Below are positions 1 to 7,894 of a stretch of DNA of 64,000 nt, in pieces. The translations under genes were made by a program, and so were the position numbers. This stretch comes from Terriglobia bacterium. GTDB lineage: Bacteria; Acidobacteriota; Terriglobia; Bryobacterales; UBA6623. Every line of letters starts with the position of its first letter. Positions within the stretch are counted from its first letter, which is position 1. Below the pieces are notes generated by a model. The model was not told the DNA's origin. It ran no database searches and worked only from the letters and a program-made list of their open reading frames with translations. The stretch spans positions 26,218-90,217 of the forward strand of contig VXMF01000030.1 in NCBI GenBank assembly GCA_009841225.1, given 5' to 3'.

Positions 1-9
1 CCGAGGCTA

Positions 10-2100
10 TTGCAGCGTTCTTGGGTGAATAGAGAGGCAGAGAAATTGGAACGTGAGCTTCGCATTTTCGTAGAACGACTCCTTTCGGAAGTTCGTGACC
101 AAGCTACGGGTGGAGGCCCGTCCGGAACAACGAACTTCAAGGAAAATGCATTCACGGAAATCGTCATTGACCATCTGTGCGAGATCGGAATGGTTGAGAA
201 CGGGGAGGTCTGCCACTACGAAACACGGATCGGACGTGGGATCGCAAAAGTCAATGGCTTCGGTTTCAACGATGAAAAGGACACCTTGGATGTGTTCACA
301 AGTGTCTTCCTTGATTCCGGTAATTCAGCTACGGTGCACAGCGACGATATCCGAAAATCAGCAGAGCGTGCAGCACGGTTCGTGGAGGCATGTTTCGGGG
401 GAATCCATCAGGGCATGGAAGTCGCATCCGATGCATATTCCATGGCCTCGAGGACGCATGAACTCGAAGAACATCTGGATAGAATTCGAATATTCGTCCT
501 TTCCGATTGCGTGGCCCAACTGAAGCAGCTCGATGCTACAGAAATTAACGGCATCCCCGCTAGGTTTGAGATTTGGGATTGCGAACGACTGTTCAGGGGC
601 ATGCAGTCAGGGCTGCCTCGGGACGAAATTGAAATCGATTTCGAAGAAATGTTTGGCGAAGCGGTACCGTGCCTGATACTTCCACAACCTCTGAGTGACT
701 ATACGACTTACTTGGCAATCCTGTCTGGCGACATGATCTATAGGTTGTATGACGAATACGGCCCCCGGCTTCTGGAGCTCAATGTCCGGTCGTTTCTCCA
801 GGCGCGGGGAAAGGTGAACAGAGGTATTCGCGATACGCTGCGCGATGAGCCCGAGCGTTTCATGGCCTACAACAACGGGATTTCCATCACAGTGGATGAA
901 TTGATGACCGTCGTCCTACCGGATGGTCGTCCGGCTATCAAGTCGGTGCGCGGCCTGCAGGTGGTGAACGGCGGACAGACGACCGTTTCTGTTCACCGTG
1001 CGAAGAAGCACGATGGAGCGGATATGTCATCTGTCTTTGTACCGGCGAAAATCACGAGAGTCACGGGAGAAACGCTAGATGAGATAGTTCCGAAGATATC
1101 GCGGTATGCCAACACACAGAACGTGATTCAGATGGCTGATTTCTCAGCCAACGACCCCTTCCACGTAGAGATCGAACGCCTCTCACAGACAATTTGGTGT
1201 CCCGGAGAGCAAGGCCGATGGTTCTATGAACGGGCTCGCGGACAATACCAAGTAGCCAAGGCCCGATTTGGCACGACACCAGCTAGAAGCCGTAGGTTCA
1301 GGGAGCAGACGCCGCCAGCTCGCAAGTTCACCAAGACCGACCTTGCGAAGTTCCAGAACTGTTGGAACCAGAGGCCGGATCTTGTGAGCCGAGGTGCTCA
1401 GAAGAACTTCGACGTATTCATGCAAGAGCTGCGCGTCGGAAAGAAATCGGATTGGTTGCCCGACGGATCCTACTACAAGGTCCTCATTGCCAAGGCAATC
1501 CTCTACAAGACGGTCACACGAATCGTCCGTCAGGAAGGGTTTCCTGCCTACCGGGCGAACATCGTTGCGTATCTCATTGCCTATGTTTCTTCTCAGTCTG
1601 GCGGGCGGCTTGACATGGAGTTGATCTGGCGAAAGCAAGTTCTGTCCGGTGAATTCGAGGAACTACTGCGTTCGTGGTCGAACGGTATCGACGAGGCGAT
1701 CCGCACCACCGCGAATGGTCGGAATGTGACGGAATGGTGCAAGAAGGAGGATTGCTGGAAATCGGTCCGCAATACGACGCTTGAGCTGTCCGATCCAATG
1801 CCGCCTGAATTGAGGGGGCACACGGTGCCGAGTGGGCACCGTCCAACACCATTGACTCCCGTCGACTACGAGAATATCGCCGAATGCAAGAAGCTGGATG
1901 GTGAACAGTGGCTGAAGATTCATGCCTGGGGCGTCCGAACGGGACTGCTGAAGGGATGGCAGTGCGGAATCGCCCAGACACTTTCCGGGTACGCGGCGAA
2001 CGATTGGGATCGCGCGCCGTCCCAAAAACAGGCAAAGCACGGCGTCACGATCTTGGAGATCGCGAAACAGCACGACGCCGAGATCAATAGGGCCAGCTAG
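10..2100 (+). CDS. AIPR-family (abortive infection phage resistance) protein
   Basis: Encodes about 696 residues of an AIPR-type protein, a family linked to abortive phage infection and often found beside Z1-domain endonucleases, PD-(D/E)XK proteins and DNA methyltransferases in restriction-like operons. The diagnostic central segment is visible: an FMAYNNGI motif at about residue 287, followed by LQVVNGGQTTVSVHRA. This is the conserved core of the family. The gene begins at or before the window edge. The first usable codon is TTG at 10, but the frame is open to base 1, so the true start may lie upstream. No partner genes follow on the right, where only decayed sequence is seen, so any partner subunits would be outside the window to the left. 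Family assignment is firm from the motif. The role in defence is inferred from the family. Confidence 0.85.
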   Translation: MQRSWVNREAEKLERELRIFVERLLSEVRDQATGGGPSGTTNFKENAFTEIVIDHLCEIGMVENGEVCHYETRIGRGIAKVNGFGFNDEKDTLDVFTSVFLDSGNSATVHSDDIRKSAERAARFVEACFGGIHQGMEVASDAYSMASRTHELEEHLDRIRIFVLSDCVAQLKQLDATEINGIPARFEIWDCERLFRGMQSGLPRDEIEIDFEEMFGEAVPCLILPQPLSDYTTYLAILSGDMIYRLYDEYGPRLLELNVRSFLQARGKVNRGIRDTLRDEPERFMAYNNGISITVDELMTVVLPDGRPAIKSVRGLQVVNGGQTTVSVHRAKKHDGADMSSVFVPAKITRVTGETLDEIVPKISRYANTQNVIQMADFSANDPFHVEIERLSQTIWCPGEQGRWFYERARGQYQVAKARFGTTPARSRRFREQTPPARKFTKTDLAKFQNCWNQRPDLVSRGAQKNFDVFMQELRVGKKSDWLPDGSYYKVLIAKAILYKTVTRIVRQEGFPAYRANIVAYLIAYVSSQSGGRLDMELIWRKQVLSGEFEELLRSWSNGIDEAIRTTANGRNVTEWCKKEDCWKSVRNTTLELSDPMPPELRGHTVPSGHRPTPLTPVDYENIAECKKLDGEQWLKIHAWGVRTGLLKGWQCGIAQTLSGYAANDWDRAPSQKQAKHGVTILEIAKQHDAEINRAS

Positions 2101-2449
2101 CGTATTGACCCGCAGGCACGTATGGCCTCACCTATTCGATCGGCGGAGTCAGGTCACGACGATACCAACACGCCCCCTTTCGCCCAACGCAGAGACAGGC
2201 GAGTAGCTGACCGGCTTGGCCCACCTCGCCCACGCCACAGCAAGTCTTGGTACTGCGGGCCAAAACGATTACGGCCACTGCCTCCCCAACGCAGTGGGCA
2301 AGTGACGCCAACGCTTACTGGAGCGCTGCGTGGGAGGCTCGCGTGTCGATCTCCCTGCGGGCCGGTTACGCATCTACTTCGTGGAGCAGGTGGCGAGCCT
2401 GATCAATCGCGCACTACAGGAAGGTCTCCAGAACTCTACGACCTGAAGC
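2101..2449. other. Gene-poor decayed stretch
   Basis: No convincing gene. Reading frames here are short and do not resemble a known family. The segment leads into a transposase remnant and probably contains its degraded 5' part, but I cannot align it. Confidence 0.4.
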
Positions 2450-2960
2450 ACGCGCACCCGCGACTAGACCGAGGGCTTCCCATCAGACCGGCAATCGTCG
2501 GCAGCACCCTTTTGTCATCCGGCGGCACGAGACGCAGTCGTTCAAGCTGTCCACCGATCCGTTCTTCATCGGGAACGTGCGGGATATCGTCGGCCTGTAC
2601 CTGGATCCGTCCGACTACGCGGCAGTGCTTTGCGTAGACCAGAAACTGCACGCGCACGCCCGCACGCAGATGGCCTCGCCGATGGATCTCGGCTATCTCA
2701 ACGGCTTCGGCCATTACTACGTTTGCCGCGGTACGACGACCTTGTTCACCTCCCCCAGCATGACGCCACGGGACAGGTGACGATACGATGCGCCACCCGG
2801 CACCCGCACCAGGACTACCGGACGTTCCTAGGGACGATCGACAGGGAGGTGCCGTCGGCTCTGGACACTCATCTCGGGGGGGCAGCTATGCGACCTGCAG
2901 GTACGCCAATGTGCAAACCTAGGTCTGCGTTCGAGCAGATCGGAACGCACTTGGGCGGCC
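2450..2960 (+). pseudogene. IS630-family transposase remnant
   Basis: Degenerate DDE transposase of the IS630 type. The stretch around 2540-2640 reads FKLSTDPFF..VRDIVGLYLDP and then AAVLCVDQK, matching the typical IS630 catalytic core in which the final Asp precedes a Glu-Lys or Gln-Lys. Further on, GTTTLF is followed after a frameshift near 2755 by DATGQV and FLGTIDREVP, again typical of the family. The N-terminal helix-turn-helix part and the C-terminal catalytic Glu region are not recognisable. The gene is therefore frameshifted and truncated and cannot be active. I found no clear terminal inverted repeats. Confidence 0.75.
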
Positions 2961-3044
2961 TCGACTCGATCGGTATTGATGGTTAGAACAGCCTTCTGTC
3001 TTCGGTCAAGTGATTAGGCATAGCGCGCGCCGAGGTCGCTCCGG

Positions 3045-3265
3045 CCACGGGCAAGTGGGGCCAGAGAATGGACAAGGTATCGCGCAGATGGCGGGCACTC
3101 TCGCCACCAAGCCCGCGGGAATCGGGCGCTACAAGCGCGTTTTACCCCTCGAAAGCAGGCGTTTGGTCAAGTTCCAATGTGGTACTTCTAGCAGTAAATA
3201 AATTCTTGATTCCCATTTACGTCGACCGTTTTCAATCACTTACAAGATTAGAGTGGTGGGCCCAG
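3045..3265. repeat. Diverged direct repeat, copy A (att-like)
   Basis: About 210 bases that match 7491-7706 imperfectly, with shared blocks such as GACAAG..TCGCGCAGAT, CTTCTAG.AGTAA and AATCACTTACAAGA. The copy ends at 3254-3263 with TGGTGGGCCC, the counterpart of the 3' end (CCA plus acceptor) of the tRNA-Arg gene at the other copy. Both copies share a plus-strand reading of about 40 codons beginning NGQ..AQ.AG, which suggests a decayed gene end. I interpret it as an old attachment-site arm. Confidence 0.6.
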
Positions 3266-3268
3266 CAG

Positions 3269-3796
3269 TTACCTATGAGCCCAAGCATGCACTCCAGCTA
3301 CGATTGCCGCCCCAACCGCTAGTAGCGAGGTTCCCAGGCTACTAAGTGCCCCCACCCTGTCGGGGTGTACTCTCACCACAACGCAAGCGTCGCAAACGGC
3401 TCCAACAATCCATGGAGCAGTGATGAGCAGGCCTATCGTCGATAGGATGAGCCCCGCGAACTCAATCCGCCCCCAGCGGGTTCTCACGAGTCGGTGCCAT
3501 CGGTACTGGTTCCTAGTGATCGCTTCGACCTTGACGCGGAGGCTATGATCGGCGCATTCGTCGCACCCATTCTCGCCACCTGGACATGCAGGTAATCCGA
3601 ACGTGCGCGTCGGAACCCAGATCTCTCTTCCCGATGCGTCTTCCCTAATATCGATCGCGAAATACGCGCGTTGGCCGTTTGCGCGCACGCAGATGTTCTC
3701 ACAATCTCCCTTACTTTGTCCCAGCCATGCGGGGGGCACGTGCGCCCTACCGGCGCTCGTGGTTGCGTTCCGTACCACTCGAACCGAATAGCACAC
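3269..3796 (-). CDS. Hypothetical membrane protein with two C-terminal TM segments
   Basis: Predicted 175-residue protein that I do not recognise. The N-terminal ~110 residues are soluble and contain cysteines in pairs (PACPGGENGCDEC), compatible with a small metal site. Two hydrophobic segments follow, near residues 113-140 (LILSTIGLLITAPWIVGAVC) and 153-172. It starts at GTG 3796-3794, which overlaps the TAG stop of the upstream zinc-finger gene by one base (TAGTG), so the two are translationally coupled. It lies inside the island between the two att-like repeats. Whether the gene is intact is not certain, because neighbouring island genes are decayed. Confidence 0.5.
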   Translation of the reverse strand: MCYSVRVVRNATTSAGRAHVPPAWLGQSKGDCENICVRANGQRAYFAIDIREDASGREIWVPTRTFGLPACPGGENGCDECADHSLRVKVEAITRNQYRWHRLVRTRWGRIEFAGLILSTIGLLITAPWIVGAVCDACVVVRVHPDRVGALSSLGTSLLAVGAAIVAGVHAWAHR

Positions 3797-4299
3797 TATT
3801 GACCAACATCGCAGACGAAACAGACATCACGCAATCCGGGCGGGAGGTCGATTTGGGGGATCTCCCTCGTGACCACTATCGCGACTGCCCAAAGCACGAG
3901 AGTGCATCCACCTGCCCCGAGCAGCCTCCAAAACTCCTCAGTGTCGATATGTGCGCTGAGGGCAGCAGCGATTCGCTCTCTCTCACGCTCGCCAAAAGCG
4001 ATAGCCTCCTCGTATACCGATCCGTGTGCTGTCACAAACCCTTCTGGGCTCCGGTATCCGTAGTACACGTCAACCCAGTGTCGCGAAATGCTTGCTCCCA
4101 CAGGAGTGTCCAGGAGGTCCTCTCGATTCACCGACGTTGCGACTGCCGTACCGACCATCCCGCCCGTTGTGCATGCGTCACACTTCCAGGCAGGGATACT
4201 TGAGTTCCTCGCCCCATGAAGCCGGCACACCAGAACACCGCAGCGCTTGCAGGCACCAACTGGGTCACCGGTCTTGCATATGTAGCAAATCGCAGCCAC
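3796..4299 (-). CDS. Zinc-finger (B-box-like) membrane protein
   Basis: Predicted 167-residue protein. The N-terminus carries a compact cysteine/histidine array, CYICKTGDPVGACKRCGVLV then CRLHG and CDAC, resembling the short B-box/zinc-ribbon found at the start of many bacterial membrane proteins. One hydrophobic segment lies near residues 128-146 (GGCTLVLWAVAIVVT), so the protein is likely a single-pass membrane protein with a cytoplasmic zinc domain. It is the first gene of a two-gene minus-strand operon; its stop overlaps the next start. Function unknown. Location in a defence-like island makes a sensor or effector role possible, but nothing in the sequence proves it. Confidence 0.5.
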   Translation of the reverse strand: MAAICYICKTGDPVGACKRCGVLVCRLHGARNSSIPAWKCDACTTGGMVGTAVATSVNREDLLDTPVGASISRHWVDVYYGYRSPEGFVTAHGSVYEEAIAFGERERERIAAALSAHIDTEEFWRLLGAGGCTLVLWAVAIVVTREIPQIDLPPGLRDVCFVCDVGQ

Positions 4300-5028
4300 A
4301 CTCCGCTCCTTCCGCTAGTGCTTACTGTCCCACACCTGCTTACAGGCTCGCCGTCCGGTCGCGGTTATCACGGAGGCTTACCGCACCATTGACCCTATCT
4401 TGGTGGTAACCAACCAATCGTCGGTCACATCCACGAGCTCGTGGGGGAGCACAGCAAGGACACACCCCTGCTCATGTGGGTCACGATCGCTCAGCCGATA
4501 GCCGGCACGACTGTAGGATTTCCCGGGCGAATTCGGGTCATCCTCGATTCACTTCGGAGGCAAATGAGCTGGGTGTGATCCATTGCCTTCGAGTAATGAG
4601 AACGCGACCTAGAGTGCGGACTGGCCTGAATCCCGCGCACTAGGAACAGATCTGTCAGGACCTCGATTAGATCGGTCAAGCAAATCTATCGCCGTACCCG
4701 GATCGCTAGGCTCTGCCGACTGAACTCGTCCAGCGCGTCGAGCATGCGAAACGTACGTCCTCGTAGGTCCTGTGATGGACGAATCCACAGGACCCCAGGC
4801 ATTGTCGGCTCGCTCGGGTGCTAGCCGAACGCAGGGGCCTGAGGTCCAGGCACAGTCGAGCCCGCCGCCTCGGCCGACGGGCCTCCCGCTGCTGGCACGG
4901 GGAAGAATCTGCTACCAGCCGCACCTGTGGCTTACGCTACCTGCAGCACCGCGGCGAGAGCTTCAGCGACACCAGCAGGTATTCCTCGCTCCTCGGCACC
5001 TCCCCCAAAAAGGGGAAAATAAAGCGAC
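4300..5028. other. Stretch without a recognisable gene
   Basis: About 730 bases with only short, overlapping frames on both strands. I see no family signature, no RNA gene and no repeat. The right end (about 5009-5014, AAGGGG) supplies a possible ribosome-binding site for the following gene. Confidence 0.4.
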
Positions 5029-5567
5029 ATGAAGGTGCCGCTTAGCAAGGACCAAGTCATCTACTACGCGAAATGCTATCTGGATGTTCCATGTAGAGGA
5101 GTGCCTAATCGTGCGGCCGACGAGCAGCTCGAATCAACGTTTGAGTGCGTCCGCCAACGGGGCTACATGACTCTGGGCGAGTTGAGGCACACCGCGAACT
5201 GGTAGTTCTCGGGGCCGTTCCTGATGGGAAAGTCTCCGAGAACACTGCAGATCACGTAAAGCACGTGACCCGCGAGGCATTGCCCGCAGCCAGCGAACAC
5301 GAACGTGTTGCGCTCCTTCGGGGTCTTGATGGGGTCGGTTGGTCGATGGCAAGCGCCATCCTCCATTTCGCTCTCCCTCGATGCCGATTCCCGATTGTCA
5401 GCAAGTACGTGACGGCCACCATCGAAGCCTCTCCAGTCGAAAGCCTCGAGGGATGGTTCCGGGTCACGGAGTTCCTCCGGGACGAGAGCAAGGAGTACGG
5501 CCTCGATACTCGCGAACTCGACCGGGCACTTTGGGCCTCTAGCTGGAAACGCAAGCACCAGAGTTAG
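5029..5567 (+). pseudogene. Frameshifted helix-hairpin-helix glycosylase-like protein
   Basis: Starts at ATG 5029 and reads 58 codons ending with TLGELRHTANW before a TAG at 5203. The protein clearly resumes in another frame, from about 5205, as KVSENTADHVKHVTREAL and then LRGLDGVGWSMASAILHFAL. The latter is a helix-hairpin-helix of the endonuclease III/AlkA-like type (LxGVGxxxASAIL) followed by PRCRFPIVSKYV. Together the parts make a ~178-residue protein. Either a real frameshift has killed the gene or there is a one-base sequence error near 5195-5215. Proteins of this kind are small, often hypothetical, and occur in islands. A DNA-binding or DNA-repair role is inferred from the HhH motif only. 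Confidence 0.6.
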
Positions 5568-5766
5568 TTGAAGCGCTCCTCTCGTTGCGAGTTCGCGAAT
5601 ATCAACGCTCCTCTTCCAAGCTTTCCGTCCGGAGGGCCCTCAAGGGCGCCCGGAAACGTACCGAAGCTGAGACGGTTGGTTGGTGCCGCTGACCGCCGTT
5701 CTATTCTGGAGTTCAAGAGCGCGTTTCCCGGGGACATGGCCGGGACGGGCCAGGTGGTCCTCTCTC

Positions 5767-6609
5767 ATGGGGCCGTACGGAATGCCGATGCCTAGTGAGA
5801 AGCCCGACACTCGTCGGCAGAGCGAGGGGTTAGGGGAGGTTCACAAGGGTCTCACGGCCCGGCAAATCGCCGTTCTCCGCCCCAACATCAGGACGTGTTG
5901 CGCGAGCGATAGCGTGTCTGAAATCCGACTGCGCAACCGCGATCCGGTCTTCGACTATCTTCCTGTAAAGGATGCCGACGGGCACCTGATCGGACTGCTT
6001 TCCAGCTACGCGGTCGTTGCCGCAAGTGGAGGCGACGATGGTGCCAGGGTAGGCGACCACATGGATCCGTTGTCTGAGGCGGACTTGATTGGTGCGGGAA
6101 CGCCCATTGTTGCCCTGATCAGTCGAATCCGGCAAAAGCCATTCCTGGTGGTGTCCGACCAAGAGATCATCGGGCTGGTTGCGTGGTCAGACCTTCAGAA
6201 GTTGCCGGTTCGCGCTGCCCTCTTCGCGTTGGTGACCGGATTCGAGCTGACGATGTACGAGACGATCAAGAGACACTTCGAGAAGCGGGTCGACTGGACT
6301 GAGCACTTGGGCAAGAGTCGGCTGTGTATGGCCGAGAAGCAGTACCGCGATCAGGGCGAGCGAGGCAGTGATGTGGATCTCTTGATGTGTACACAGTTCT
6401 GCGACAAGCGCGATATCCTTATCAAGTCCTTCGACTTCGCTGTCGGGAAAGAAAAATTGAAGAGGAAGTTCAGCGCGATTGAGCAGGTTCGCAATGACGT
6501 GGCTCACTCCAGCAACTACGCCATGACATTTGAGCAGGCCGAAGAGCTCCGCGGAACGCTCGCGGACCTTGGCGAGCTTCGCAGGCTAATCAACTCATTT
6601 GCACGGTGA
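5767..6609 (+). CDS. CBS-domain protein with C-terminal HEPN-like RxxxxH motif
   Basis: About 280 residues from ATG 5767; ATG 5782 and 5788 are equally possible starts. Residues ~30-145 look like a CBS pair-type ligand-binding module (VFDYLPVKDADGHLIGLLSS, then KPFLVVSDQEIIGLVAWSDL). The C-terminal half is helical and contains AIEQVRNDVAHSS, in which R242 and H247 fit the R-x4-6-H signature of HEPN ribonucleases, in the right setting of two long helices. CBS modules usually sense adenine nucleotides. HEPN domains act as RNA-cleaving toxins or nucleotide-binding scaffolds in defence systems. The gene sits alone in the island, with no obvious antitoxin. The CBS call is firm and the HEPN call is moderate. 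Confidence 0.65.
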   Translation: MGPYGMPMPSEKPDTRRQSEGLGEVHKGLTARQIAVLRPNIRTCCASDSVSEIRLRNRDPVFDYLPVKDADGHLIGLLSSYAVVAASGGDDGARVGDHMDPLSEADLIGAGTPIVALISRIRQKPFLVVSDQEIIGLVAWSDLQKLPVRAALFALVTGFELTMYETIKRHFEKRVDWTEHLGKSRLCMAEKQYRDQGERGSDVDLLMCTQFCDKRDILIKSFDFAVGKEKLKRKFSAIEQVRNDVAHSSNYAMTFEQAEELRGTLADLGELRRLINSFAR

Positions 6610-7215
6610 TTCCTCCTTAGTCCGATCCCCACGTGACCTGTCAACCTACTGTTAAGGGCCTAGTTGTTGGAAGAATCTTGGAAGAGGGCCGCGACGCGAA
6701 TCCGTGCTTGCACCACGGCGCTACGACCCGCTACGGCGGACCCTTTTGCTGGGAGCGGGGATTTCCCAAGCGGCAACGCTACGTCCTCAGAGACCCAGCC
6801 GGACCGTGCCGATAGCCAGACCGAATGCGGCACCGCTAGTCCGCTAGTTGACCAGTCCCCGGATGGCGAGGCCCGCGTCCGGATCGAGGCAAATTGCGTC
6901 AGCATAATCGGTGATCGCTTCCTCGACCCGCTGCAGGTCGACGTCCCACGTGCTCGAGGATAGCCCCGCCGACGGTGCTGCTGAATTCGGTGGTAGGCAG
7001 TCGTGGAAACGCAGCAAGGTCTGCGCGCCTTGCCATTCGTGCTTGCTATGGCGATAGGGCAATCGTCCAGTCCTCGCGAGACGGGAAAGGGGACTGGTTC
7101 GTGCTCCTCACGGAACGTCCCTTGGGGTGCCACTGGACCGGGAAGCAGTCCTAGATGAGCCGGGAAATAGTTCAGGGCACTCGGGACTCCGCCACTTGCT
7201 CCCAGACGCGATTGC
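6610..7215. other. Gene-poor stretch with a TPR fragment
   Basis: No intact gene. On the minus strand, 6844-6935 reads RVEEAITDYADAICLDPDAG, which matches one tetratricopeptide repeat and is followed by a stop, so it is probably the 3' remnant of a TPR gene. Nothing else in the stretch is recognisable. Confidence 0.35.
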
Positions 7216-7518
7216 TCAGAGCTTGGAGCGAATCCAAAGGCCGGTGACCCCGATCACGATTCCGAAAAACACAAGCGACGCGCTGTTGGCTTCCATTTGC
7301 TGGCCGATCTGCCGCTTGCGTTCGTCCAGCACCTCGCTGCGAAGCTCGGTTGCCTGCCGCGGCATCTCGACGTAGCTGGCGTTGGGGTCCGCTGGTCCGG
7401 TCGCCTGCAAGCCGGGGAAGATCGGAACCCGCCGGGCATGGGCGAGGTCACGCTGGGCCGAGGCTATCGGCGTGAACCGTAATGCCCTGGGGCTGGGTGC
7501 GCAGGGGGGAACGGACAA
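7216..7518 (-). CDS. Small hypothetical protein with a C-terminal membrane anchor
   Basis: Predicted 100-residue protein. The middle is charged and helical (RQATELRSEVLDERKRQIGQ), and the C-terminus is a single hydrophobic segment (ASLVFFGIVIGVTGLWI) ending in a few basic residues, typical of a tail-anchored protein. The frame is open for about 20 codons upstream of the first possible start, into repeat copy B, so the start is unsure and the N-terminus could be a relic. No family recognised. It may equally be the surviving 3' end of a longer gene cut by the island boundary. Confidence 0.35.
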   Translation of the reverse strand: MSVPPCAPSPRALRFTPIASAQRDLAHARRVPIFPGLQATGPADPNASYVEMPRQATELRSEVLDERKRQIGQQMEANSASLVFFGIVIGVTGLWIRSKL

Positions 7519-7706
7519 GCTGTCGCGCAGATAGCGGGCGTCTTCGCCGACAAGTCCGCGAAAATCGAGCTGTACAGGCGCGGTCTATTCCACGAAGACT
7601 GGCATTCGATCAAATTTCAAAGTGGTATTTCTAGTAGTAACGAGATCCGTAGTTGCAATCTAAGCTTAGCAATTCCAATCACTTACAAGAGATCCATGGC
7701 GGGCCC
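7491..7706. repeat. Diverged direct repeat, copy B, at the tRNA-Arg 3' end
   Basis: Partner of 3045-3265. It ends exactly at the 3' end of the tRNA-Arg(CCU) gene, which is the normal insertion point of tRNA-targeting integrative elements. The internal sequence, not just the core, is shared by both copies, so the two sites probably belong to two related elements inserted one behind the other. Confidence 0.6.
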
Positions 7707-7773
7707 GGAGGGATTCGAACCCCCGGCCTGCCGCTTAGGAGGCGGCCGCTCTATCCAGCTGAGCTACGGGCCC
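7697..7773 (-). tRNA. tRNA-Arg (anticodon CCU)
   Basis: Complete cloverleaf on the minus strand: 7-bp acceptor (GGGCCCG / CGGGCCC), D arm GCTC...GAGC, anticodon stem GCCGC/GCGGC with loop CTCCTAA, giving anticodon CCT, which reads AGG. A T arm with TTCGAAT follows, then discriminator G and an encoded CCA at 7699-7697. There is a canonical U33 and A37. It forms the right edge of the island. Confidence 0.97.
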
Positions 7774-7894
7774 GTTATCGAAAAACCTAGCTACTTCAGT
7801 ATCTTACTTCAAGTAGATCCGGCCTGTTCCCGACCTTGCACATCAAATGAACGCCTCTACACGCTCGTGGCCGGACGGTTGCTACAGTGTCACC

